Assembly: GCF_014648655.1 (NCBI RefSeq)
Contig: NZ_BMRN01000015.1
Location: 1,273-65,272, forward strand
Reading direction: 5' to 3'
Length of the DNA stretch: 64,000 nucleotides
Source: Streptomyces atratus
GTDB lineage: Bacteria; Actinomycetota; Actinomycetes; Streptomycetales; Streptomycetaceae
Shown: positions 9,311-17,312 of the stretch, piece by piece
Numbering within the stretch: position 1 is the first letter of the stretch
How the letters are laid out: the number at the start of each line of letters is the position of its first letter
The notes under the pieces: model-generated
Told to the model about the DNA's origin: nothing
Databases searched by the model: none
Seen by the model: the letters and a program-made list of their open reading frames with translations, nothing else
Position numbers and translations under genes: made by a program

Positions 9311-10803
9311 GCGCCGCTCCTTCTCTGGGCCGCTTCCTGCACTGGGCGCAGGTCCAGCCGGACGCCGTGGCGATCGTCGACGAGAGCGGCGAACTGAGCT
9401 ACGCGGCACTGGAGTCCGCCGCCCGTGCCCGCGCGGCCAGGCTGTCGGCTGAGGGGGTGCGCCCCGGTACGCGGGTCGCCGTGGAGTGTGGTTACGGCAC
9501 CGACTATGTGGTCGCCCTGCTGGCGACCTGGCTGCTGGACGCGGTGGCGGTGCCGCTCGATCCGGCCGCGCCGGCCGAGCGCCGCCGCCACCAGGTCCGA
9601 CAGGCGGGCTGCGAGGCGACCGTTCCCTTTCCGTACGCCGACGGCATCGTCCGCGCCGCCGTCGCCGACGTGGTCTCCGGGCGGGCGGCCGGGACCGCCG
9701 GCCCGCCGGACGCGGGCGAGCCTGCCGCGTACATCCTGTTCACCTCGGGCTCGACCGGGCTCCCCAAGGGGGTGGAGATCGAGCACACCGGGCTGCTCAC
9801 CATGCTGGACCACTTCTCCGGCGCCATGGGGCTGGGGCCGGGCGACCGGATGCTCGCGCACAGCAGCATCGTCTTCGACATGTCGGTGCCGGAGATGCTG
9901 GTGCCTCTGACGAGCGGGGGCACGATCGCCGTCGCTCCGTCGCGGTGTGCGCGCAACCCGGAGTTCTTCGCGAAATGGCTGCTCACCCAGGAGCCCGGCG
10001 CCGCGTACGCCACACCCAGTCAGCTACGGCTGCTGCTTCCCTTCCTGGCCGGTGAGCGGGCTTTCACCCACCTGGTCAGCGCCGGGGAGGCGCTGCCCGC
10101 CGCGCTGGCCGAGGAGTTGGACGGGGTCGTCGGTACCTTGTGGAACGGGTACGGCCCCACCGAGACGACCGTCTGCGGCCTGTGCACCGAGGTGCGTCCC
10201 CCCTACCGGGACCCGCTGCCGATAGGCGTACCGATCAACGGCCTGCGCGCCCAGGTGCTGGACGGGGCGCGACAGCCCGTGCCCGAGGGTGAGGTCGGTG
10301 AGCTCTGCCTCTACGGAGTCGGCGTGGCCCGCGGTTACGTCGGTGAGCCCGGCCTCACCGCCCGGTCCTTCACCACCGGCCCCGACGGCTCCCGTGCCTA
10401 TCTGACCGGCGACATGGTGCGGATCGGTGCCGACGGACAGTACTTCTTCCACGGCCGGATCGACGACCAGGTGAAGATCCGGGGACACCGTGTCGAGCTG
10501 GGCGAGATCGAGTCGGTCGCCGAGCGCACCCCAGGCGTCTCGCAGGCGGTCGCCCTGCTCACCGAAGCGCTGCGTGGGCGGGCCGAGTTACATCTCGCCG
10601 TGGTGTGCCGGGCCGGGGACGGCGAACCCGTCGGACCGGGGGCCGCCGAGGCCGCGCTGCGCGAACGCCTGCGGCGGGACCTGCCGGTCCACATGCGGCC
10701 GGGACGCCTGTTGTTCTTCGACGAACTGCCGCGCAACGCCTCGGGGAAGACCGACCGCAACGGGGTGCGGCGAATCGTCGAGGAGCGCCTGAGACACCCC
10801 TGA
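9307..10803 (+). CDS. Free-standing NRPS adenylation domain
   Basis: A single A domain of 498 residues that activates an amino acid or similar acid as an adenylate and loads it on a carrier protein in trans. Cores visible are FTSGSTGLPKG (A3), NGYGPTETT (A5), YLTGD (A7), GRIDDQVKIRGHR (A8) and the C-terminal NASGKTDR with the catalytic lysine. No carrier domain follows. The GTG at 9307 overlaps the upstream stop as GTGA, so translation is coupled to the PCP-C-A-PCP gene, whose orphan N-terminal PCP is the obvious partner. My reading of the pocket is D-M-P-A-V-A-G-V-C. It matches no code I know well; the last residues resemble some aromatic-type codes, so specificity is left open. Confidence 0.9.
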   Translation: MSAAPSLGRFLHWAQVQPDAVAIVDESGELSYAALESAARARAARLSAEGVRPGTRVAVECGYGTDYVVALLATWLLDAVAVPLDPAAPAERRRHQVRQAGCEATVPFPYADGIVRAAVADVVSGRAAGTAGPPDAGEPAAYILFTSGSTGLPKGVEIEHTGLLTMLDHFSGAMGLGPGDRMLAHSSIVFDMSVPEMLVPLTSGGTIAVAPSRCARNPEFFAKWLLTQEPGAAYATPSQLRLLLPFLAGERAFTHLVSAGEALPAALAEELDGVVGTLWNGYGPTETTVCGLCTEVRPPYRDPLPIGVPINGLRAQVLDGARQPVPEGEVGELCLYGVGVARGYVGEPGLTARSFTTGPDGSRAYLTGDMVRIGADGQYFFHGRIDDQVKIRGHRVELGEIESVAERTPGVSQAVALLTEALRGRAELHLAVVCRAGDGEPVGPGAAEAALRERLRRDLPVHMRPGRLLFFDELPRNASGKTDRNGVRRIVEERLRHP

Positions 10804-10891
10804 GCAAGGCACACGCATACCGTCACCGGTCGTGCGCCCGAACAGATCCCTCCAGTCGATTCAACCGTCAGTCAGGAAAGGCAGCGGACTC

Positions 10892-11098
10892 ATGAGCGAG
10901 CAGACGACCGGTACCCGGTACAGCGTGGTGCACAACGACGAGGAGCAGTACAGCCTCTGGGCCGAAGGGCGGCCGCTCCCGGCCGGCTGGCACCGTACGG
11001 ACTTCAGCGGCGGGCGCGAGGAGTGCCTGGCCCACATCGACGCGGTCTGGACGGACATGCGCCCCAGGAGCCTGCGGGTGGCCATGGGCGAGAACTAG
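10892..11098 (+). CDS. MbtH-like protein
   Basis: A 68-residue MbtH-family chaperone, which binds and activates or stabilises NRPS adenylation domains. The family signature is visible: SLWAEGRPLPAGW, then GGREECLAHI and VWTDMRPRSL, with the conserved tryptophans. The ATG is preceded by GGAAAGG about ten bases upstream. It sits 88 bp after the free A domain and before the exporter, so it most likely serves the A domains of this NRPS cluster. Confidence 0.97.
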   Translation: MSEQTTGTRYSVVHNDEEQYSLWAEGRPLPAGWHRTDFSGGREECLAHIDAVWTDMRPRSLRVAMGEN

Positions 11099-11186
11099 AA
11101 CTCACCGACCGAGGGCCGGGGAGGGAACCCGTCGTCGTACGGGTGCCTTGCCCGGCCGTATCCCCAGCCAGCAGTGGAGGTCAGCC

Positions 11187-12473
11187 GTGTGGGCGCTTCT
11201 TCGCCGCAATGCGCAGTTCCGTCGGATGTTCGCCGGCGAGGCGGTCTCCAGTTTCGGGGACAGCGCCATGTTTCTGTCACTCGCCATCTGGGCGAAGGAC
11301 CTCACCGGCTCGAACGCCGCCGCCGGTCTGGTCATGCTGGCACTCACCGTGCCGGGCCTGTCCGCGCCCTTGCTGGGGCACCTCGTGGACCGGGTGCATC
11401 GCAAACCGCTGCTGGTCAGGATGTACGGCGGCATGGCGGTTCTCGTGCTGTCGCTGCTGGCCGTCCGGGGCTCCGGCCAGTTGTGGATCATCTACGTGGT
11501 CGCCCTCGCCTACGGGGTGCTGGTCTCCACCCCCGCCCGGCAGGCGCTTCTGAAGGACCTGCTGCCGTCGTCCGATGCCGTCCAGGCCAGGTCGCTCCTC
11601 ATCGCCACCAGGGAGGGCGTGCGCATCGCCTCCCCGGTGGCCGGAGCCGGGGTGTACGTGGCCTTCGGCGGCGTCGCGCTGGCTGCGCTGGGGGCGCTCA
11701 CACTGAGCGCGGCCGCGCTGCTGATCGGTTCGGTCAAGGTGGTCGAGTCGGAACCGGACCCCGTCGAGGAGTCCTTCGGTACCTCCCTCTCCGCCGGCCT
11801 GCGGTATCTGCGCGGCACACCGCTGCTGTTCCGGTTGACGCTGGCGATGGTCGTCTTCCTCGGCGGCATCGGCATGCTGGAGACCGCGGCCTTCGCCGCC
11901 GTCGATCACGGCCTGGGGCGCCCGGCGGCGTTCGTCGGGGTCATGGCGTCGATCCAGGGCGCCGGTTCCGCACTCGGCGGTCTGATCTCCGGGACGGTGA
12001 TACGGCGTCTGGGTGACGTCGGTACCAGTTGCGTCGGCTACGGGCTCGTCGCGGTGGGGCTGCTGCTGTGTGTCTCGCGCGACGTGGCGCTCTTCCTCGT
12101 CGGGACGACACTCATCGGTGCGGGCCTGCCGTTCGTGGCCGTGGTTCTGGGCGCGGCGGTGCACCTGTACGCACCGGCCCGGATGCAGGGGCGCGTCAAC
12201 GCCACGGTCAACACCGCGAAGGACGGAGCGCAGACCCTGTCGCTCACGGCGGGCGCGGCGCTGATCGGGGTGCTGGACTACCGGGTCATGTACCTGGTGA
12301 TGACAGTGACCACGGTGGCGTGCGCGGTCAGTCTGCTGGTCCGCTCGATTCCCGCTCCGCAGGTGGTGCCGTCGGTGGCGGACGCCCCGGCCGACGACGC
12401 GCCCGCACCGGGCGCGGCCCACGCGCGAGAGCAGGACAGCGCCGCGCCCGCGGGCGAGCCGCGGATGGGCTGA
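11187..12473 (+). CDS. MFS exporter, EntS-like
   Basis: A 428-residue 12-helix major facilitator of the enterobactin-exporter-like (MFS_3) type. It begins with the family pattern FRRMFAGEAVSSFGDSAMF and carries the loop GHLVDRVHRKPLL after helix 2. The C-terminal tail is soluble and rich in Ala, Pro and Asp. I chose the GTG at 11187 because GGAGG lies about six bases upstream; a TTG at 11148 in the same frame has no ribosome site. It directly follows the NRPS, carbamoyltransferase and MbtH genes on the same strand, so it probably exports or confers resistance to their product. Confidence 0.9.
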   Translation: MWALLRRNAQFRRMFAGEAVSSFGDSAMFLSLAIWAKDLTGSNAAAGLVMLALTVPGLSAPLLGHLVDRVHRKPLLVRMYGGMAVLVLSLLAVRGSGQLWIIYVVALAYGVLVSTPARQALLKDLLPSSDAVQARSLLIATREGVRIASPVAGAGVYVAFGGVALAALGALTLSAAALLIGSVKVVESEPDPVEESFGTSLSAGLRYLRGTPLLFRLTLAMVVFLGGIGMLETAAFAAVDHGLGRPAAFVGVMASIQGAGSALGGLISGTVIRRLGDVGTSCVGYGLVAVGLLLCVSRDVALFLVGTTLIGAGLPFVAVVLGAAVHLYAPARMQGRVNATVNTAKDGAQTLSLTAGAALIGVLDYRVMYLVMTVTTVACAVSLLVRSIPAPQVVPSVADAPADDAPAPGAAHAREQDSAAPAGEPRMG

Positions 12474-12515
12474 GCTCCGCCGTCCGGGCCCGCAGAACGA
12501 GCTGTGCCGAGCGCA

Positions 12516-12534
12516 GCGTGGAAGGCTTCCACGC
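12516..12534. terminator. Small perfect hairpin between convergent genes
   Basis: GCGTGGAAG and CTTCCACGC form a nine-base-pair inverted repeat around one central base. It lies between the end of the MFS gene and the end of the convergent ferredoxin gene. A role as bidirectional terminator is inferred from position; there is no T-tract. Confidence 0.35.
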
Positions 12535-12671
12535 CTAAGGGCGTACGGGACGGAGCCTGTGCCCCGGACGCCCGCGGGGCCCGGCGGCCGCCGTGTGGTC
12601 ACCGCCGACCAGGCGGGCATGTTCGGCGTTGGCCTCAGCAGCAGCCGTAGCCGGACTGTTCCGCCGCTCCC

Positions 12672-12860
12672 CTACTCCACCGTGATCGCCTGCACCGGGC
12701 AGACGCGGGCAGCTTGCTTGGCCATCGGGTCATCCGCGTCCTCCTCGTGACCCGGCAGCAGTTCGCTGAAGCCGTCGTCGTCCTGGGTGAAGATCTTCGG
12801 CGCGGTCAGCGCGCACTGGCCGGCGCCGATGCACACATCCCTGTCGATACTGATCCGCAT
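12672..12860 (-). CDS. [3Fe-4S] ferredoxin (P450 redox partner)
   Basis: A 62-residue ferredoxin of the Streptomyces Fdx type that passes electrons to cytochrome P450s. The cluster ligands are Cys10, Cys16 and Cys54 in CIGAGQC and VCPVQAI. The usual fourth cysteine is replaced by alanine in CIGAGQC, which indicates a 3Fe-4S cluster. The ATG has GGAAAGGA upstream. It starts 31 bp after the CYP gene on the same strand, so the two form an operon and the CYP is its likely partner. Confidence 0.95.
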   Translation of the reverse strand: MRISIDRDVCIGAGQCALTAPKIFTQDDDGFSELLPGHEEDADDPMAKQAARVCPVQAITVE

Positions 12861-12891
12861 CACCACAGCATCCTTTCCAGGAGGAATCCGG

Positions 12892-14088
12892 TCACCACGC
12901 CACGGGCAGTTCGAGCATGCCCTGGATCGTGTCGCCGGGCTTGAACGGGATCTCGTCGACGGGTGCCGCCAGCCGCAGCTCCGGCAGCCGGTCGAAGAGG
13001 GTGCGCAGGGCGATCTCCAGTTCGGCCCGCGCGAGGTTCTGGCCGAGGCACTGATGGACGCCGAAGCCGAAGGCGACATGGTGGCGCGACGGCCGGCCGA
13101 GGTCCAGTTCGTCCGGCGACGGGTACGCGGCTTCGTCCCGGTTGATCACCGAAGTGGACAGTACGACGCCCTCACCTGCCCGGATGGTCACCCCACCCAC
13201 CTCGATGTCCTCCGTCGCCACCCGTGAGATGCCGTCCGCGATGGACAGGAATCGCAGCAACTCCTCGACAGCGGCGGGCATCAGATCCTCGGACGTGCGC
13301 AACCTGTCCAGCTGGTCGGGATGCTGAAGGAGAGTGAACGTACCCAGCGAGATCATATTCGCGGTCGTCTCGTGGCCCGCTACCAGCAGGATCTCGGCCA
13401 GCTGGACCAGTTCGTCGCGGCTGATGGCCCCGGTGTCGAGCTGCTGGGTGATGAGCTCGTCGAGCAACCCCTCGCCCCGGTCGGACCGCTTGCGTTCGAT
13501 CAGCGTACGGAAGTACTCGTCGAGCGCCGCCCGCGCGGCCTCGACATCCGCAGCCCCGGGACCGCGCAGCAACCTGCGTGACTGGGACTCGAAGAAGTCG
13601 TGGTCGGCGTACGGAACGCCGAGAAGCGCACAGATCACCATGGAGGGAACGGGCAGCGCGAAGGCGCTCACCAGATCGGTGGGCGGGCCCTGCTCGATCA
13701 TGGCGTCCAGCAGCCGGTCCACGGTCTCCTGGATCCTCGGCCGCAATGCGGCGGTCCGCTTCACGGAGAAGCTCGGGATCAGCATCCGGCGCTGCGCGTT
13801 GTGCTCGGGGTCGTCGACACCGATCAGTTCGATACGCCGTTTGGTGCTCCGGGCCACCCGCTCGGTGAACACCGGGAACTCGGGGTTCTCCCGGTCGGCC
13901 GACAGTCGCCGGTCGACCAGCAGCGCACGCGCCTCGGCATGCCCGGTCACCAGCCACACCCGGCGGCCGTCGAAGAGTCTGGCGGGAGACAGCGGCTTCT
14001 GCCCGTCGTTCTGTGGCCGGTATTCCGCCGGCGGGTGGTACGGGCAGGTGCGGTCCTGCGGGAAGGAGACGGTCTCGGTGTCTGCCAT
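12892..14088 (-). CDS. Cytochrome P450 (CYP105/107-like)
   Basis: A 398-residue soluble bacterial P450 that inserts oxygen into an unidentified substrate using electrons from the ferredoxin encoded just downstream. The I-helix motif is AGHETTAN, the ExxR motif is EELLRF and the haem-binding loop is FGFGVHQCLG with the cysteine ligand. I chose the ATG that gives MADTETVSF, as usual for the family; the frame is open for 16 more codons upstream. It faces the NRPS and exporter operon, so tailoring of the carbamoylated peptide is a reasonable guess. Dedicated regulation is not visible, apart from the ACTAG..CTAGT repeat upstream. Confidence 0.93.
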   Translation of the reverse strand: MADTETVSFPQDRTCPYHPPAEYRPQNDGQKPLSPARLFDGRRVWLVTGHAEARALLVDRRLSADRENPEFPVFTERVARSTKRRIELIGVDDPEHNAQRRMLIPSFSVKRTAALRPRIQETVDRLLDAMIEQGPPTDLVSAFALPVPSMVICALLGVPYADHDFFESQSRRLLRGPGAADVEAARAALDEYFRTLIERKRSDRGEGLLDELITQQLDTGAISRDELVQLAEILLVAGHETTANMISLGTFTLLQHPDQLDRLRTSEDLMPAAVEELLRFLSIADGISRVATEDIEVGGVTIRAGEGVVLSTSVINRDEAAYPSPDELDLGRPSRHHVAFGFGVHQCLGQNLARAELEIALRTLFDRLPELRLAAPVDEIPFKPGDTIQGMLELPVAW

Positions 14089-14558
14089 AGCGGGCCTCGC
14101 AAAGAGGACGGAGGGGTTCCTACCGGTCTCCCCCACTAGATGCCTCAGTCACCTAACTAGTCTACGCAATGTTCAGCCAACTCGCCGGGTGTTGCGGCCC
14201 CCCGGAAGCCTAACGCCGCGACCTGCATCCCGCCCCGCGAACCACCGGCGGACACGGCCGCGCGGGCCGGCAGCCCGACGGCTGCTCCGGCCCGCGCCGC
14301 ACCCCGCACCGCGCTCGTGCCGGCCGAGCCCGGTGGCGAAGATGTGCAGGTCAAGGTTGCGAGGAAGCGTCACGCTCGTGATCCGCGTGCCCTCCGGGAA
14401 CCGGGGGCGGCGAGGGTGCCGCGTACCACGACGCCGACAGGGGCAACCGGGAATCCGTGGCCCGTATCAATGAGAGCGTCGACATCTGCGGGCAGGGCGG
14501 GCACACGTGCCCGCCGGGATTTGCCGCCCGACGGCACCGGCGTGTGCTGCGCACATGC
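14089..14558. other. Intergenic region upstream of the P450
   Basis: This 470-bp stretch separates the P450 start from the acyl-CoA ligase stop. Near the P450 it holds an AT-richer patch at about 14134-14162 with ACTAG and CTAGT as inverted half-sites 17 bp apart, a candidate promoter or operator. The rest has short open frames on both strands with no recognisable product, and I see no gene in it. Confidence 0.4.
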
Positions 14559-16088
14559 TCAGCAGCCTGTCAGGTCGGCCCGCAGAACTGGCTTGGTCAC
14601 CTTGCCCGAGGGAGTACGCGGCAATGCTGTGCGCAGGACGAGTTCGCGTGGGATCTTGTAGCGGGCCATCAGTGGTGTCATCCAGGTGCGCAGGCCGTCC
14701 AGGGTCAGTTCTGCGCCGTCGCGCAGTACGACGACGGCGACGACGGTCTCGCCCCACTGCGGGTGCGGCCGGCCGACGACCGCGACGTCGACGATGTCCG
14801 GGTGTCCGCGCAGGACCGCCTCCACCTCCTGTGAGGCGACGTTCTCACCACCGGTGATGATCATGTCCTGGATACGGTCCACCAGCGTCACGAACCCGTC
14901 GGTGTCGATACGGCCCAGGTCGCCGGTGCGGTACCAGTCCCCCGAGAAGACCTTCCCGGTGGCTTCCTCGTCGTCCAGATATCCCACCATGCGGGTGTCC
15001 GAGCGCAGCCAGATCTCACCGGTCTCGCCGGCAGCTGCGTCCTTTCCCTCGACGGTGACGACGCGCAGGTCGACGCCGGGCATGCCGCCCCGGCCGATGG
15101 AACCGGCCTTGCTGATCTGTTCGGCGGGCGACAGCGAGGAACCGACGGGGCCCATCTCGCTCATTCCATACACCTGGTGGAAGTTCGTACTCCCGTAGGC
15201 ACTCATCAGGATGCGGGCTGAGTCGGCGTCGAGGGGACCGCCGCCGTACGCCCACGCACGCACGGAGTGCAGGTCGAACTCCTGGAAGTCCGGCACTGCC
15301 CGGAGCGGTGCCAGAAACGCGACGGGGGCTCCGAACACCGAAGTCACCCGCTCCTTCTGCATGATCTCCAGCATCCCCCGGGGTTCGTACTCACGCTGGA
15401 GAACCACGGTGCCGGCCATCAGAACTGTGCCCATCGTCCAGTTGTTCAGTGGCGATGCGTGCCAGATCGGCATGCAGATCAGGAAGCGCTCGTCGGGTCT
15501 CAGGGACAGGGTCACCGCGGTGTAGGTGGCGGTGAGGGCGATGCCGCGGTGCGTGTGCACACACCCCTTCGGCCGGCCGGACGTGCCGGAGGTGTAGAGG
15601 ATCTGAGCGATGCCGGTGTCTGTCGTCCGGGCACCGTCCCACTCCTCGGCCCGCTCGATCAGCGATTCGAAGGAAGGCGCGTCGGACTCTCCTGCTCCCC
15701 CTTCTTCGTCCGGTCGGCTGATCAGCCATCGGACCTCGGCCGCGGCATCGGTTGCGCGGGCACCGATGGCCTCGTCCACGACGGCCAGCCGGGCGCCGCA
15801 GTGCCTCAGGAGGCGCTCCACCTCGGAGGTCCGGAGTTTGTGGTTGACGGGCACCAGGGTGGCGCCGGCGTGCCAGGCACCGAAGGCGGCGAGGAGGAAG
15901 GCAGGCGTGTTGTACGTCATCACCGCCAGCCGGTCGCCGGGTTTCAGCCCCGCATCCCTCAGCACACGAGCGGCCCGCCGGACAGCAACGGCCAGCTCCC
16001 GATAGGTCAACCGCTGATCACGGTAGACGACGGCTTCCTGGTCGCCGGCCTTGCGGACCGCGCTGTCCAGCATGGCACTGAGGTGCAT
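14559..16088 (-). CDS. Acyl-CoA ligase, FadD-like
   Basis: A 509-residue class I adenylate-forming enzyme that activates a carboxylic acid to its CoA thioester. Visible motifs are YTSGTSGRPKGC (A3), YGMSEMGPVGS (A5), YRTGDLGRID (A7), DRIQDMIITGGENV (A8) and PRTPSGKVTK with the catalytic lysine. I chose the ATG giving MHLSAMLDSA because CAGGAG lies about seven bases upstream; the longer open frame has no family similarity. It is transcribed divergently from a TetR regulator across 177 bp, which suggests that regulator controls it, with an acyl-CoA or acid as effector. I see no specific link to the NRPS cluster. Confidence 0.92.
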   Translation of the reverse strand: MHLSAMLDSAVRKAGDQEAVVYRDQRLTYRELAVAVRRAARVLRDAGLKPGDRLAVMTYNTPAFLLAAFGAWHAGATLVPVNHKLRTSEVERLLRHCGARLAVVDEAIGARATDAAAEVRWLISRPDEEGGAGESDAPSFESLIERAEEWDGARTTDTGIAQILYTSGTSGRPKGCVHTHRGIALTATYTAVTLSLRPDERFLICMPIWHASPLNNWTMGTVLMAGTVVLQREYEPRGMLEIMQKERVTSVFGAPVAFLAPLRAVPDFQEFDLHSVRAWAYGGGPLDADSARILMSAYGSTNFHQVYGMSEMGPVGSSLSPAEQISKAGSIGRGGMPGVDLRVVTVEGKDAAAGETGEIWLRSDTRMVGYLDDEEATGKVFSGDWYRTGDLGRIDTDGFVTLVDRIQDMIITGGENVASQEVEAVLRGHPDIVDVAVVGRPHPQWGETVVAVVVLRDGAELTLDGLRTWMTPLMARYKIPRELVLRTALPRTPSGKVTKPVLRADLTGC

Positions 16089-16265
16089 TCCGGGCTCCTG
16101 ATCGCATGCGGAAGTGTGAGGGTGGTGCTGCCGCACCGAAGATATGAATCCCTGTTCGGAGCATGCATCATCGGATGCCCATTCGTACAGAGCCGCTTCC
16201 CGAAGGCGAGTCACAAGGCGGCAGGGAGGGTGACAGAAAGATCTGAACAATGGTCCACTTCTTTC
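16089..16265. promoter_or_regulatory. Divergent promoter region, acyl-CoA ligase / TetR
   Basis: The 177 bp between two divergent starts must hold both promoters and probably the TetR operator. Inverted half-sites GCAT and ATGC (about 16163-16176) and a GCATGC palindrome are present, but no strong long palindrome stands out. Confidence 0.4.
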
Positions 16266-16886
16266 ATGGCCTACCGCAAAACCCCCGCAGTGCAGGACCG
16301 GCTCGCCGCCGCGAAGGACCGCCTCATCCAGTGCGCCACCTCCGTCGTCGCCGACGTGGGCTGGGCGAATGCCTCCGTCACCGCGGTCGCCGCCGCTGCC
16401 GGAATGTCGGTCGGGTCCGTCTACCAGCACTTCCCCTCGAAGGGCGCCCTGGCCGTGGAGGTCTTCCGGCGCGCCTCGGCACGCGAGGTCGAGGTGCTCG
16501 GAGAAGTGCTCCGGGACGGCAGCGGCGACGCGGCGGAACGACTCGCGTGCGGAGTCCGTGTCTTCGCCCGCCGCGCCCTGCAACACCCCGGGCTGGCCTA
16601 CGCCCTGCTCGCGGCCCCGGCCGAGCCCGCGCTGGGTGAGGCCCGTTCGGAATTCCGTCGCCGCTATCGCGCAGTGTTCACCGATGTGGTTCGCGAGGGC
16701 GTCGCCGCCGGACTGTTCCCCCAACAGGACGCGGAGGTCACGGCCGCCGCGCTGACCGGCGCTATCGGAGAGGTGTTGGTGGACCCGTTGTCCGCTCCCA
16801 CCGGCGACGCGGCCGATCATCTGGTCGCCGAGTTGATGGCGATGTCACTGCGCTGCGCCGGCGCCCCCTCGGCCACCACCGGCTGA
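16266..16886 (+). CDS. TetR-family regulator
   Basis: A 206-residue one-component repressor. The N-terminal helix-turn-helix is typical: ASVTAVAAAAGMSVGSVYQHFPSKGAL (core split as SVTAVAAAAGMS and VGSVYQHF). The C-terminal ligand domain is generic. The ATG giving MAYRKTPAVQ starts right before the DNA-binding helices, as usual. It is divergent from the acyl-CoA ligase and is likely autoregulated through the shared intergenic region. The effector is unknown. Confidence 0.92.
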   Translation: MAYRKTPAVQDRLAAAKDRLIQCATSVVADVGWANASVTAVAAAAGMSVGSVYQHFPSKGALAVEVFRRASAREVEVLGEVLRDGSGDAAERLACGVRVFARRALQHPGLAYALLAAPAEPALGEARSEFRRRYRAVFTDVVREGVAAGLFPQQDAEVTAAALTGAIGEVLVDPLSAPTGDAADHLVAELMAMSLRCAGAPSATTG

Positions 16887-16996
16887 CGGCACCCTCCCCG
16901 GCCGGCAGCGGATGGCGGATCAGGGCGGGCGCGGACGTCACGTGCTTCGTAGATTGGCGGGAACACCGCGAGCACCGGAAGGCCGGCACGGGACCC

Positions 16997-17222
16997 GTGA
17001 CACCGCAGATCGATTACAGGGGATTGTTCGCAGCCACGCCCAGTCCTACTTGGTACTGGACCCCGACCTGGTGATCGTCGACGTCAACGAGGCGTATCTG
17101 CGGGCGGCCGGCCGGAGCAGGCAGGACCTGATCGGGCATCACCTCTTCGAAGCCTTACGGACAATCCGGCGGACCCCGACGCGGACGGTGTGCAGGTCTG
17201 GATCGCCCTCACCCTGACGTAG
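16997..17222 (+). pseudogene. PAS-domain protein remnant with two frameshifts
   Basis: Reading from the GTG at 16997 gives MTPQIDYRGLFAATPSP, the usual start of actinomycete PAS sensor proteins. The continuation (YLVLDPDLVIVDVNEAYL, then AAGRSRQDLIGHHLFEA) is found in the next frame, and then DNPADPDADGV in the third frame, ending at TAG. Each shift is explained by one missing base, at about 17050 and 17155. After that the sequence stops without the rest of a sensor or phosphatase. The fragment is therefore broken, unless both shifts are sequencing errors. Confidence 0.8.
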
Positions 17223-17312
17223 GCGTCCCGGGGCCCGGACCTCGGCTCCTGCCTCGGCACACCGGCCGGAGGTCCGCAGGTGACAGGGCCGAACGAGGCC
17301 GCCGGGGCCGCG

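Noticed and set aside
1..14088. Assigning the left NRPS cluster to a bleomycin- or streptothricin-type pathway because of the carbamoyltransferase
   Set aside because: The other hallmark genes of those pathways are absent from the visible part.
14157..14554. Small minus-strand frames between the P450 and the acyl-CoA ligase
   Set aside because: No ribosome site, no motif, and a composition typical of non-coding GC-rich DNA.
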